Source: an uncultured Paracoccaceae bacterium
GTDB lineage: Bacteria > Pseudomonadota > Alphaproteobacteria > Rhodobacterales > Rhodobacteraceae
Direction: 5' to 3'
Length of the DNA stretch: 64,000 nt
NCBI GenBank assembly: GCA_947499715.1
Contig: CANMPL010000003.1
Location: 372,001 to 436,000, forward strand
The notes beneath the pieces are model-generated. The model ran no database searches and was not told where the DNA came from. It worked only from the letters and a program-made list of their open reading frames with translations. Position 1 is the stretch's first letter; every line of letters starts with the position of its first letter. The translations under genes and the position numbers were made by a program. Below are positions 40,862 through 48,791 of the stretch, piece after piece.

Positions 40862-42798
40862 TCCTTGCGCTTGGACAGATAGTCCTCGGTCGTGCGCGGA
40901 CGGGGACGTTCACCGCCTTGGAAGGGGTTATTCGTCGAATGATACTGCGCCTGAATACGACAATTGTCGCACATCTGAATCATCTTGGCGGCATCGCTGG
41001 TGGCAAACATCGTGTGATTCCCAGCCAGCTTTTCGGTGATCTTCTCAACCGTTGACTTCACGCCAAACAGCGCGCCGCATTCGATGCAGGCAAAGGGCTC
41101 TTCTTCGTGGACAACCACTTGGGTCAGGGCCTTGGTCGTCAGATCAAGCTGCGGCTGCAATGTGATCGCTTTTTCGGGGCAGATGTTGCTGCACAATCCG
41201 CACTGTAGACAGGCGTCCTCCTGAAACCGCAATTGCGGCATATCGGGGTTGTCACCCAAAGCACCCGAGGGGCAAAGCGACACGCAGGATAAGCACAGCG
41301 TGCAGGCCTCTTTATCGACCACCACAGCACCATAGGGCGCGCCTTCGGGCAGCGCGATTGTCTCTGCCTCAGGGCGCAAAGCCTTTGCCGCTAACCGGGC
41401 CACTTGCCGACGGCTACCAAGCGGCAAGATCGGGTCACAACTGACCCCCTCTACATCATCCGCAAGCGCATCCAGCATCGCGTCAGGATCCGCCGGTGAA
41501 AGAAGCGACACCGCGTCCTCACCCGCTACAGCTTGGACGAAAGTGATCTGAGAGGCCAAAACCTCAACTTCGGTCTTTGGCGATGTCAGGATATCAACAT
41601 GTCCAAACCCGCTCGCCAATGCCGCCAGTATCTCAGCATGCCCAAATCCCGACAAGGCATCTGTCTCAAACGGGATCACATCCGCGGGCAGCCCAGCGCC
41701 AAATCGCGCTGCCAGTGAAATCATCTCGCGGCCATGACCCGCGTCATGCACCAGCAACCGTGGCGTGCCGCCCCCGGCGTTGCGATAGGTCGCAGCAAGC
41801 ACCGATACGCGCTGGAAGATGCTGTCTACAGCAGGCGCGTCATAGGCAATCGCCCCCGACGGGCAAACGGCTGCACAAGACCCGCAACCGGCGCAGATCA
41901 TCGGATCAATAGCAACATGTTCACCAGCAGACGTAATCGCACCAGTGGGGCACACATTCAGGCAATTTGAACACGCCGGTTGCTCGGCCCGACTATGGGC
42001 ACACATCGACGTTTCAAGCTTGACGTAGAGCGGCTTTTCAAACGTGCCGACCATCTGCGATGCCGCAAAAACCGCCTTTGCAACTGATCGCGCGTGACCC
42101 GGCTCTGCGCGCAGATAACCCTCGCGCTTTTCATGTGCGGGGAACAGCGGCGCGCCACCCGTCAGATCCAGCAAGATATCGCAACGCGACACCGCACCAT
42201 TTTGCGCATCCGTCAAAGCGAACGCACCGCGCCCACCCGGCACAAGCTGCTGAAAATTATCAATTTTGACGTCAAACTGCCCCAGCGCACCATTGGCTTG
42301 TCGCAAGCGTCCGACGACACAATCAAACCGACGATCGGCAGGGATATCCTCTGCATTGTCCAGCAACACCGTCACGGCCAAAACGTCGCACAAATCACCA
42401 GCCGCCGCGATTGCCGCGGCACCTCCGATGATCAGACATGTGCCTTCCGAAATGACATCAATCGACTTGCCAATTGACAGCGTCAATGCCGCCTCCGCAG
42501 CCAAGGCCGCCATCTTTGGACCTGCCGGCCCCTGACCCCAACCCGCGCGGTCCCGCAGATCAACAAATCCAGCGACCTCGGCGTCGATCTCCATCGCAAG
42601 CTCTTCAAAGACCTGCCGCTCTTGCTGGCAGGCCACGATCACCTCGCCCGCCTTTATTTCTTCCGCCGCCGCACCCAGCTGATCGGTGCACAAAGCAGTA
42701 TGGACTTTGGAACAGGCAAGCCCGCTTTGCGCAGAGATGACATCGGCATCAATCGCCTGACTGCCAAGACAGTCGCAAAGTAGAAGTTTCTTCGTCAT
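40855..42798 (-). CDS. Multi-cluster 4Fe-4S ferredoxin-like protein of the FDH island
   Basis: The 647-aa cytoplasmic protein contains four CxxCxxCxxxCP-type motifs: 'CSNCLNVCPTGAI' and 'CAGCGSCAAVCPSGAI' near 270-310, then 'CTLCLSCVSLCPSGAL' and 'CLQCGLCSNICPEKAI' near 505-545. Two isolated CxxC pairs follow ('CIECGALFG', 'CDNCRIQAQY'), which may form a zinc or further Fe-S site. The first 250 residues ('LLLCDCLGSQ') hold Cys residues and an alpha/beta fold resembling HdrA-like or CoB-heterodisulfide modules. I place the start at ATG 42798, with GGGTGAG upstream. No flavin motif was recognised. It may move electrons for metallocofactor assembly or regulation of the formate dehydrogenase; this is inference from position. 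Confidence 0.85.
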   Translation of the reverse strand: MTKKLLLCDCLGSQAIDADVISAQSGLACSKVHTALCTDQLGAAAEEIKAGEVIVACQQERQVFEELAMEIDAEVAGFVDLRDRAGWGQGPAGPKMAALAAEAALTLSIGKSIDVISEGTCLIIGGAAAIAAAGDLCDVLAVTVLLDNAEDIPADRRFDCVVGRLRQANGALGQFDVKIDNFQQLVPGGRGAFALTDAQNGAVSRCDILLDLTGGAPLFPAHEKREGYLRAEPGHARSVAKAVFAASQMVGTFEKPLYVKLETSMCAHSRAEQPACSNCLNVCPTGAITSAGEHVAIDPMICAGCGSCAAVCPSGAIAYDAPAVDSIFQRVSVLAATYRNAGGGTPRLLVHDAGHGREMISLAARFGAGLPADVIPFETDALSGFGHAEILAALASGFGHVDILTSPKTEVEVLASQITFVQAVAGEDAVSLLSPADPDAMLDALADDVEGVSCDPILPLGSRRQVARLAAKALRPEAETIALPEGAPYGAVVVDKEACTLCLSCVSLCPSGALGDNPDMPQLRFQEDACLQCGLCSNICPEKAITLQPQLDLTTKALTQVVVHEEEPFACIECGALFGVKSTVEKITEKLAGNHTMFATSDAAKMIQMCDNCRIQAQYHSTNNPFQGGERPRPRTTEDYLSKRKDH

Positions 42799-43111
42799 CT
42801 CACCCTCAGTCTTCGTGATCCGCGCTCCGCGACGCCAGACCACAGGCTAGACGTGATTCTGTGCTGTCGTAAACCTCATTTCCACGACGCGGCACATGCG
42901 GTCGCGATTGCTGCATTTGCACGGTCACCGCCGTCGCCACATCTCCGGCCACCGCCAACGCCCTCTATTTCTGCGCGATCATGACGCTGGGGCAACCTTC
43001 CACTTCATGCGGCAGCGCAGCACCAGACCCCAAGCCCTGATATTCGCAAGAAAATACTTTGTGATCGCACCAATTTAAGGCACCATCCCGGCAGCCACGG
43101 GACACACAAAC
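42799..43111. other. Divergent intergenic region between ferredoxin and DUF3305 genes
   Basis: These 313 bases separate the ferredoxin start from the DUF3305 TTG. A minus-strand 36-codon frame (42916 to 42806, starting MQQSRPHVPRRG) ends just before the ferredoxin ribosome site, but it lacks a clear site of its own and I do not call it. No RNA gene or strong palindrome was seen. The promoters of both transcription units must lie here. Confidence 0.7.
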
Positions 43112-43675
43112 TTGACAACACCTGCAGCCACATCAATTTCTCTCCCATTGGGAGTCGTCGTAAGACGCATGCCCGGTGTGACCCGTTGGGCGAAACATGT
43201 CTGGAAAGCTGTCGCCGTTCTGCCCGGCGCCCCTGTCGCAAACTGGAAAGAAATGCGGCGCGACGGCGATGCTGTCGAATACCACGCAGCGACACCAAAA
43301 CTTGAGCTTTTCCGCACCGATACCGAAAGCTATCTGCACGGCCTCTCCGCCAAGACACCCTCTGTCTATGTGGTGATGCGCGAAAGCGATGGCAGCAACC
43401 CGCTTGATGTTACGCTTGTCACCGCCTCCCCCTACGAGGCGCAGGATTACGCAGACACAGGCGAGGAATTGGTCGAAAAGGTGCCAATGCCCGACGGCCT
43501 TGTTGCATGGATCCGCGCTTTCGTTGACGAACACCACGAAGATGAAGTCTTTATCAAACGTCGCCGCGACAAGTCGCGTGTTGATCAGGTGCAAGACGGT
43601 ATTGGCGATGCCCGCATCCGCCAGACAGCGGACGTCTACCGCGCACCCGCCACCCGCAAGGGGGCAGTGCATTGA
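43112..43675 (+). CDS. DUF3305 domain protein of the FDH operon
   Basis: The 187-aa protein belongs to DUF3305, found almost only in formate dehydrogenase operons. Residues about 8-40 ('ISLPLGVVVRRMPGVTRWAK', then 'VWKAVAVLPGAP') are the family core, and a basic C-terminal tail follows ('KRRRDKSRVDQVQDGIG'). No ATG is available upstream: the frame is bounded by TAA at 43076, and the conserved core requires a start at TTG 43112. A weak GGGA lies before it. It overlaps DUF3306 by 4 nt. A role in FDH maturation is inferred from genomic association. Confidence 0.85.
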   Translation: MTTPAATSISLPLGVVVRRMPGVTRWAKHVWKAVAVLPGAPVANWKEMRRDGDAVEYHAATPKLELFRTDTESYLHGLSAKTPSVYVVMRESDGSNPLDVTLVTASPYEAQDYADTGEELVEKVPMPDGLVAWIRAFVDEHHEDEVFIKRRRDKSRVDQVQDGIGDARIRQTADVYRAPATRKGAVH

Positions 43676-44274
43676 ACAAGCCAACCGATTTCTGGTCGCG
43701 CCGGCGCAACGCCGTCACTGCTGAAAGTGACGCGGAAAAAGCGGCCCTTGCGGCTGAACAACAGTCCCAGGAACACGCCGCGCTCGAGGATCTGCCAGAG
43801 GCAGAGGTGCTTGCGAAGCTCGATCTGCCGAACCCCGACACCTTGCAGCCCGGCGATGATTTCACCGCCTTCATGGCCAAAGCCGTCCCCGAAGCGATCC
43901 GCCGCCGCGCCCTGCGCACACTTTGGCGGTCAAACCCCGTTCTCGCGAATGTGGATATGTTGGTCGACTATGGTGAGGACTTCACCGACAGCGCCATGGT
44001 CGTCGAAAACATGCAAACCGCCTATCAGGTCGGCAAAGGCATGTTGAAACATATCGAAGAAATGGCCCGACAAGCCGCAGAAAAAGAAAACCCGCCCGAG
44101 CTGGCGCAAGACGAAGAAGACCTCGTCACTCAGGAAGAGACCGAGGACACGGTCACAGCAGACGTGCAGACCGAACCCGCGACTGCCTCGCCAGACTTGG
44201 ACATCGAAGCCGCTGAGATGGACGTCACACCAACCCCGCGTCGTATGACCTTTCAGATTGAGGAACCCGCGTGA
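43672..44274 (+). CDS. DUF3306 domain protein of the FDH operon
   Basis: The 200-aa protein starts 'NKPTDFWSRRRNAVTAESDA' and contains 'TAFMAKAVPEAIRRRALRTL' with 'LWRSNPVLANVDMLVDYGED', the DUF3306 core. The C-terminal third is acidic and low-complexity, rich in Glu, Asp, Thr. The start is TTG 43672, overlapping the DUF3305 TGA; no ATG is near. It overlaps the TorD gene by 4 nt. DUF3306 always pairs with DUF3305 and a TorD-like chaperone upstream of periplasmic formate dehydrogenase. It probably serves assembly or quality control of the complex; the mechanism is unknown. Confidence 0.85.
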   Translation: MNKPTDFWSRRRNAVTAESDAEKAALAAEQQSQEHAALEDLPEAEVLAKLDLPNPDTLQPGDDFTAFMAKAVPEAIRRRALRTLWRSNPVLANVDMLVDYGEDFTDSAMVVENMQTAYQVGKGMLKHIEEMARQAAEKENPPELAQDEEDLVTQEETEDTVTADVQTEPATASPDLDIEAAEMDVTPTPRRMTFQIEEPA

Positions 44275-44876
44275 ACGCAGCCGTCGACATCGCCGTCAAC
44301 CCAGAAGACCGCATGCGCGCGGACCTTTACAATTTTCTGGGCCTGATCCTTTCGGGTCCACCCGACGAATTGCTGCTCAGCCAATGCGCGGGTCTGACGG
44401 GGGATGATTCCGACCTTGGCGCCGCCATCGCAAACTTTGCTCGCGTGGCAAAAGTTTCCAAACCCGCCCGCGTCCAGTCAGAGTTCAACGCACTCTTTGT
44501 GGGGTTGGGGCGTGGCGAATTGCTCCCCTATGCCAGCTACTACCTGACCGGGTTCCTGAACGAAAAACCTCTCGCGGTTTTGCGCGCGGACATGATGGCC
44601 CAGGGCATGACGCGCGCCGAAAACGTGTTCGAGCCCGAAGATAACATCGCGTCTTTGATGGAAATGATGGCCGGAATGATCGTGGGTCGGTTCCGCGAAC
44701 CCGCCTCGCTTGAAACGCAAAAGACGTTTTTCAACAAACACATCGCCCCTTGGGCCGGCCACTTCTTTGCCGATCTCGAAGCGGCCAAGAACTCTGTGCT
44801 TTACGCCTCCGTCGGCAGCATGGGCAAAGCTTTTATCGAGATTGAGCGCGAGGCGTTCAGAATGACCGCAGGGTAG
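44271..44876 (+). CDS. TorD-family molybdo/tungsto-enzyme chaperone
   Basis: The 201-aa cytoplasmic all-helical chaperone binds the Tat signal and apo form of molybdo- or tungstoenzymes before cofactor insertion. 'DRMRADLYNFLGLILSGPPD', 'RGELLPYASYYLTGFLNEKP' and 'EDNIASLMEMMAGMIVGRFR' followed by 'FNKHIAPWAGHFFADLEAAK' are the TorD blocks, including the E-x-D-x2-Y/S-type and H-x-x-PW features. It starts with GTG 44271 overlapping the DUF3306 stop. Its client is almost certainly the FdhA encoded next but one, and possibly also the 60-aa Tat peptide between. Confidence 0.9.
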   Translation: MNAAVDIAVNPEDRMRADLYNFLGLILSGPPDELLLSQCAGLTGDDSDLGAAIANFARVAKVSKPARVQSEFNALFVGLGRGELLPYASYYLTGFLNEKPLAVLRADMMAQGMTRAENVFEPEDNIASLMEMMAGMIVGRFREPASLETQKTFFNKHIAPWAGHFFADLEAAKNSVLYASVGSMGKAFIEIEREAFRMTAG

Positions 44877-44932
44877 CGCCCTGCCACAAACCGGTGGGGA
44901 TGCCCGCCACAATAAGAAAGGGGAGACATCCC

Positions 44933-45115
44933 ATGACAACGAAAAACGAAGGCGCAAGCCGCCGAGATTTTCTGAAACTGGCGGGAACGACAGCGCCCGC
45001 AGCTGCAATTGCGTTGACGGCAACACAGGCCGAGGCAGCGCCCGTGGATCTGACATCCGAAAAGATGCAGGACACCGCGCATACCCGCGCGTACCTCGAA
45101 AGCACCAAGTTCTAA
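44933..45115 (+). CDS. 60-aa Tat-signal peptide gene between TorD and FdhA
   Basis: The product is 60 aa and almost all signal: a twin-arginine motif 'SRRDFLKLAG' at residues 9-18, a hydrophobic segment to about 36 with AEAA cleavage, then only about 24 residues ('PVDLTSEKMQDTAHTRAYLE'). AAAGGGGAG lies upstream of the ATG. Similar small proteins occur in the same place in many formate dehydrogenase operons and are annotated as formate dehydrogenase or twin-arginine signal domain protein. A possible role is an extra subunit of the periplasmic complex or a TorD decoy. The role is unknown, but the genomic position is conserved. Confidence 0.85.
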   Translation: MTTKNEGASRRDFLKLAGTTAPAAAIALTATQAEAAPVDLTSEKMQDTAHTRAYLESTKF

Positions 45116-45170
45116 GGCTGCGACGCACAACCGGCGCAACTGGCCAAGGCCGCGTCAAAAAATAAGACCC

Positions 45171-45186
45171 GCCTGTCCCAACAGGC
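45171..45186 (+). promoter_or_regulatory. Small hairpin between the Tat peptide gene and fdhA
   Basis: GCCTGT pairs with ACAGGC around CCCA. It lies just upstream of the fdhA ribosome site (AGGGAGG) and has no T-run. It may influence mRNA processing or the relative expression of fdhA; this is a weak structural observation. Confidence 0.35.
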
Positions 45187-45204
45187 ACCTAGGGAGGAAA
45201 AAAG

Positions 45205-48099
45205 ATGCTAAGGAAAAAGACCAACGGGGTTGCAAGACGGACCCAGCGGACCGGTATCCTGTCAGAAGTGGCAGAAAAATCCGTAGACCGCCGCGCGTTC
45301 TTGCGTGGATCCGGCCTTGCCATTGGTGGCCTGACCGCGATTGCCGCAACAGGTGGTTCTGTCACCCCCGCAGCCGCACAAACCTCGGCAACTGTTGTTG
45401 AGACCGTCAAATCCGTCTGCACCCACTGTTCAGTGGGTTGCACGGTGATTGCAGAAGTCTCCAACGGTGTCTGGACAGGTCAGGAACCCGGCTGGGACAG
45501 CCCCTTCAACCTTGGCGCACACTGCGCCAAAGGTGCCGCGGTGCGTGAACACGCTCACGGTGAACGCCGCCTCAAGTATCCGATGAAAAAGGAAAACGGC
45601 GAGTGGGTCCGCATCAGCTGGGAACAGGCGATCGACGAGATCGGCGACGGCATGATGAACATCCGCGAAGAAAGCGGGCCGGACTCAGTCTACTGGCTCG
45701 GCTCTGCCAAGCACAACAACGAACAGGCCTACCTGTTCCGCAAGTTCGCGGCCTATTGGGGCACGAACAACGTCGATCACCAGGCGCGGATCTGTCACTC
45801 CACGACGGTGGCCGGTGTGGCGAATACATGGGGCTACGGCGCCATGACCAACAGCTACAATGACATCCATAACTCCAAGGCGATCTTTGTCATCGGCGGC
45901 AACCCGGCAGAGGCGCACCCCGTCTCCCTGCTACACTTGCTCCGCGCGAAAGAGCAGAACAATGCGCCCCTGATTGTCTGCGACCCACGTTTCACCCGCA
46001 CAGCGGCCCATGCTGATGAGTATGTGCGCTTCCGTCCCGGTACAGATGTGGCGCTGGTCTGGGGTATCCTGTGGCACATCTTTGAGAATGGCTGGGAAGA
46101 TCAAGAATTCATCCGCACCCGCGTTTGGGGCATGGACCAGATCAAAGAAGAAGTCGCCCGCTGGACCCCTGAAGAGGTCGAGCGTGTCACCGGCACACCC
46201 GGTTCGCAATTGCGCCGCGTGGCCCGCACAATGGCCAACAACCGCCCCGGCACCGTGATCTGGTGCATGGGTGGCACGCAGCACACCAACGGCAACAACA
46301 ACACCCGCGCTTACTGCGTGTTGCAGCTGGCCCTTGGCAACATGGGCACATCTGGCGGCGGCACGAACATCTTCCGCGGCCACGACAACGTGCAAGGTGC
46401 CACCGACCTTGGTGTTCTCTCGCACACCCTGCCCGGCTATTACGGCCTGGCCCCAGGTGCATGGGCACACTGGGCCCGCGTCTGGGAAGAAGACCCCGAT
46501 TGGCTCAAAGCACAGTTCGCCGCCGGTGAAAAAGACGCCGATGGCAACGACACATCGCTTCAGAACCTGACCGGCATTCCCGTCAGCCGCTGGATCGACG
46601 GCGTGCTCGAAGACCCTGAAAACATGGACAACCCCAACAAGGTGCGCGCCATGGTGCTTTGGGGCCATGCGCCGAACTCTCAGACCCGGCAAAAGGAAAT
46701 GAAAACCGCGATGGAGCAGCTCGATATGCTGGTCGTCGTGGATCCATACCCAACCGTGTCTGCCGTGCTGCATGACCGGACCGATGGCGTCTACCTGCTG
46801 CCGGCCTGTACCCAGTTCGAAACACGTGGCTCTGTCACGGCGTCGAACCGGTCCTTCCAATGGCGCGATAAAGTGGTTGAGCCACTGTTTGAATCGCTCC
46901 CCGATGAAGTCATCATGGCCAAATTCGCCAACAAGTTCGGCTGGGCAGACCGCCTCTTCCGCAACATCGAGATGGAAGACGATGAAACACCTGTCGTCGA
47001 AAGCATCACGCGCGAATTCAACAGAGGCATGTGGACGATCGGCTATACCGGGCAAGACCCTGACCGCATCAAGATGCACATGGCCAATCAGCACACCTTT
47101 GACCGCACCACGCTTCAGGCCATTGGTGGCCCTGCGGATGGCGACTACTACGGTCTGCCGTGGCCAAGCTGGGGCACTGCCGAGATGAACCACCCTGGCA
47201 CACCCAACCTTTACGACATGTCCAAGCGTGTCTCTGAGGGTGGCCTGACCTTCCGCGCCCGCTTTGGTGTGGAACGTGATGGTGATAATCTGCTCGCCGA
47301 AGGCGTTGCATCGCTGGATTCGGATATTCAGGACGGATACCCAGAATTCACCATGCAGATGCTGATGGATCTGGGCTGGGATAGCGAACTGACGGCAGAA
47401 GAACGCGCCGTCATTGACGGGATCGCCGGACCAAAGACCAACTGGAAAACCGACCTTTCAGGCGGCATCCAGCGGGTCGCAATTGCGCATGAAATGGCCC
47501 CCTTCGGGAACGCCAAGGCCCGCGCAGTTGTCTGGACCTTCCCGGATCCCGTGCCGGTTCACCGTGAACCGCTTTACACCAACCGTCGGGACTTGGTCGA
47601 AGACTACCCAACATACGAGGACCGCAAGTTCTACCGCTTGCCGACCATGTATGCTTCGATCCAAAAGCAGGACTTCAGCGAAGAATATCCCATCGTGCTG
47701 ACCTCTGGTCGTCTGGTGGAATACGAGGGCGGCGGCGACGAAAGCCGGTCCAACCCGTGGCTTGCCGAACTTCAGCAGGACATGTTCGTTGAAATCAACA
47801 CCCGTGACGCCAATAACCTTGGTGTGCGGGACGGCACACAGGTCTGGGTCGAAGGCCCAGAAGGTGCCAAGGTCAAAGTCATGGCCATGATCACCGAACG
47901 GGTCGGCGAAGGCGTGGCCTTCATGCCCTTCCACTTCGGCGGGCACCTCGAAGGCGAAGACCTGCGGGGCAAATACCCCGACGGTGCGGATCCATACGTT
48001 TTGGGCGAAAGCACAAACACCGCACAGACCTACGGCTACGATTCAGTGACCCAGATGCAAGAGACGAAAGCCACTCTTTGCAAAATCTGGTCAGCATAA
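45205..48099 (+). CDS. fdhA: Formate dehydrogenase alpha subunit (periplasmic, Cys-type, W/Mo-bisPGD)
   Basis: The 964-aa catalytic subunit oxidises formate to CO2. A Tat signal lies near residues 28-60 ('VDRRAFLRGSGLAIGG'). The 4Fe-4S motif is 'VCTHCSVGC' with a fourth Cys in 'GAHCAKGA'. The metal ligand is Cys in 'ARICHSTTVAG' near residue 197 with the following catalytic His; it replaces selenocysteine of the E. coli enzymes. 'GGTQHTNGNNNTRA' and 'GTSGGGTNIFRGHDNVQGA' are the molybdopterin blocks. The tungstate transporter in the same operon suggests tungsten as metal. TorD is the likely chaperone. AGGGAGG precedes the ATG. With FdhB and FdhC it should feed the respiratory quinone pool or a cytochrome. 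Confidence 0.95.
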   Translation: MLRKKTNGVARRTQRTGILSEVAEKSVDRRAFLRGSGLAIGGLTAIAATGGSVTPAAAQTSATVVETVKSVCTHCSVGCTVIAEVSNGVWTGQEPGWDSPFNLGAHCAKGAAVREHAHGERRLKYPMKKENGEWVRISWEQAIDEIGDGMMNIREESGPDSVYWLGSAKHNNEQAYLFRKFAAYWGTNNVDHQARICHSTTVAGVANTWGYGAMTNSYNDIHNSKAIFVIGGNPAEAHPVSLLHLLRAKEQNNAPLIVCDPRFTRTAAHADEYVRFRPGTDVALVWGILWHIFENGWEDQEFIRTRVWGMDQIKEEVARWTPEEVERVTGTPGSQLRRVARTMANNRPGTVIWCMGGTQHTNGNNNTRAYCVLQLALGNMGTSGGGTNIFRGHDNVQGATDLGVLSHTLPGYYGLAPGAWAHWARVWEEDPDWLKAQFAAGEKDADGNDTSLQNLTGIPVSRWIDGVLEDPENMDNPNKVRAMVLWGHAPNSQTRQKEMKTAMEQLDMLVVVDPYPTVSAVLHDRTDGVYLLPACTQFETRGSVTASNRSFQWRDKVVEPLFESLPDEVIMAKFANKFGWADRLFRNIEMEDDETPVVESITREFNRGMWTIGYTGQDPDRIKMHMANQHTFDRTTLQAIGGPADGDYYGLPWPSWGTAEMNHPGTPNLYDMSKRVSEGGLTFRARFGVERDGDNLLAEGVASLDSDIQDGYPEFTMQMLMDLGWDSELTAEERAVIDGIAGPKTNWKTDLSGGIQRVAIAHEMAPFGNAKARAVVWTFPDPVPVHREPLYTNRRDLVEDYPTYEDRKFYRLPTMYASIQKQDFSEEYPIVLTSGRLVEYEGGGDESRSNPWLAELQQDMFVEINTRDANNLGVRDGTQVWVEGPEGAKVKVMAMITERVGEGVAFMPFHFGGHLEGEDLRGKYPDGADPYVLGESTNTAQTYGYDSVTQMQETKATLCKIWSA

Positions 48100-48112
48100 G
48101 GGAGAATGAGAG

Positions 48113-48706
48113 ATGGCAAGAGCTAAGTTTCTCGTAGACGCTGAACGCTGCATCGAATGCAACGCCTGTGTCACCGCTTGTAAGAACGAGCATGAAGTGC
48201 CTTGGGGCATCAACCGCCGAAAGGTCGTCACCATCAATGACGGTTCTCCGGGTGAACGGTCGATCTCGGTGGCCTGTATGCACTGCTCGGACGCGCCATG
48301 TATGGCCGTCTGCCCGGTGGATTGCTTCTACCAAAACGAAGAAGGCGTGGTGCTCCACTCCAAGGATCTTTGTATCGGTTGTGGCTACTGCTTTTATGCC
48401 TGCCCCTTTGGAGCGCCTCAGTACCCGCAGGCTGGCAACTTTGGATCACGCGGCAAGATGGACAAATGTACCTTCTGCGCCGGTGGCCCAGAGGAGACAC
48501 ATTCCACCGCCGAATTCGCCAAATATGGCCGCAACCGGATCGCGGAAGGCAAACTGCCCATCTGCGCCGAAATGTGCGCCACCAAGGCCCTGCTTGCCGG
48601 TGACGGCGATGTGGTCTCTGGCATCTACCGCGAACGTGTCGTCGCGCGCGGCTTTGGTTCCGGTGCTTGGGGCTGGGGCACGGCCTACGATCAAAAGGGT
48701 GGTTAA
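48113..48706 (+). CDS. fdhB: Formate dehydrogenase beta subunit, four-cluster ferredoxin
   Basis: The 197-aa electron-transfer subunit has four 4Fe-4S motifs: 'CIECNACVTACKNEHEVP', 'CMHCSDAPCMAVCPVDC', 'CIGCGYCFYACPFGAP' and a fourth made from 'KCTFC' with 'CAEMCATKAL'. This is the FDH3/FdnH-like arrangement. There is no C-terminal TM helix, unlike E. coli FdnH, so it must bind the complex through FdhA and FdhC. The start has GGGAG just upstream and lies 13 bases after fdhA. It carries electrons from FdhA to the cytochrome b subunit. Confidence 0.95.
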   Translation: MARAKFLVDAERCIECNACVTACKNEHEVPWGINRRKVVTINDGSPGERSISVACMHCSDAPCMAVCPVDCFYQNEEGVVLHSKDLCIGCGYCFYACPFGAPQYPQAGNFGSRGKMDKCTFCAGGPEETHSTAEFAKYGRNRIAEGKLPICAEMCATKALLAGDGDVVSGIYRERVVARGFGSGAWGWGTAYDQKGG

Positions 48707-48791
48707 CCCCCGCTCTTTCGACGTGCAATAATGATGAAGGGCGGTCCATTGGGTCGCCCTCATTCACTTCTCACTTTCCAAGGAACTTACA

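Noticed and set aside
42806-42916. 36-codon minus-strand frame before the ferredoxin gene
   Set aside because: No ribosome site of its own and no recognisable composition. It ends near the ferredoxin ribosome site by chance as far as I can tell.
45931-47193. 420-codon open frame antisense to fdhA
   Set aside because: The fdhA frame carries all the motifs. The antisense product shows no family features and no ribosome site.
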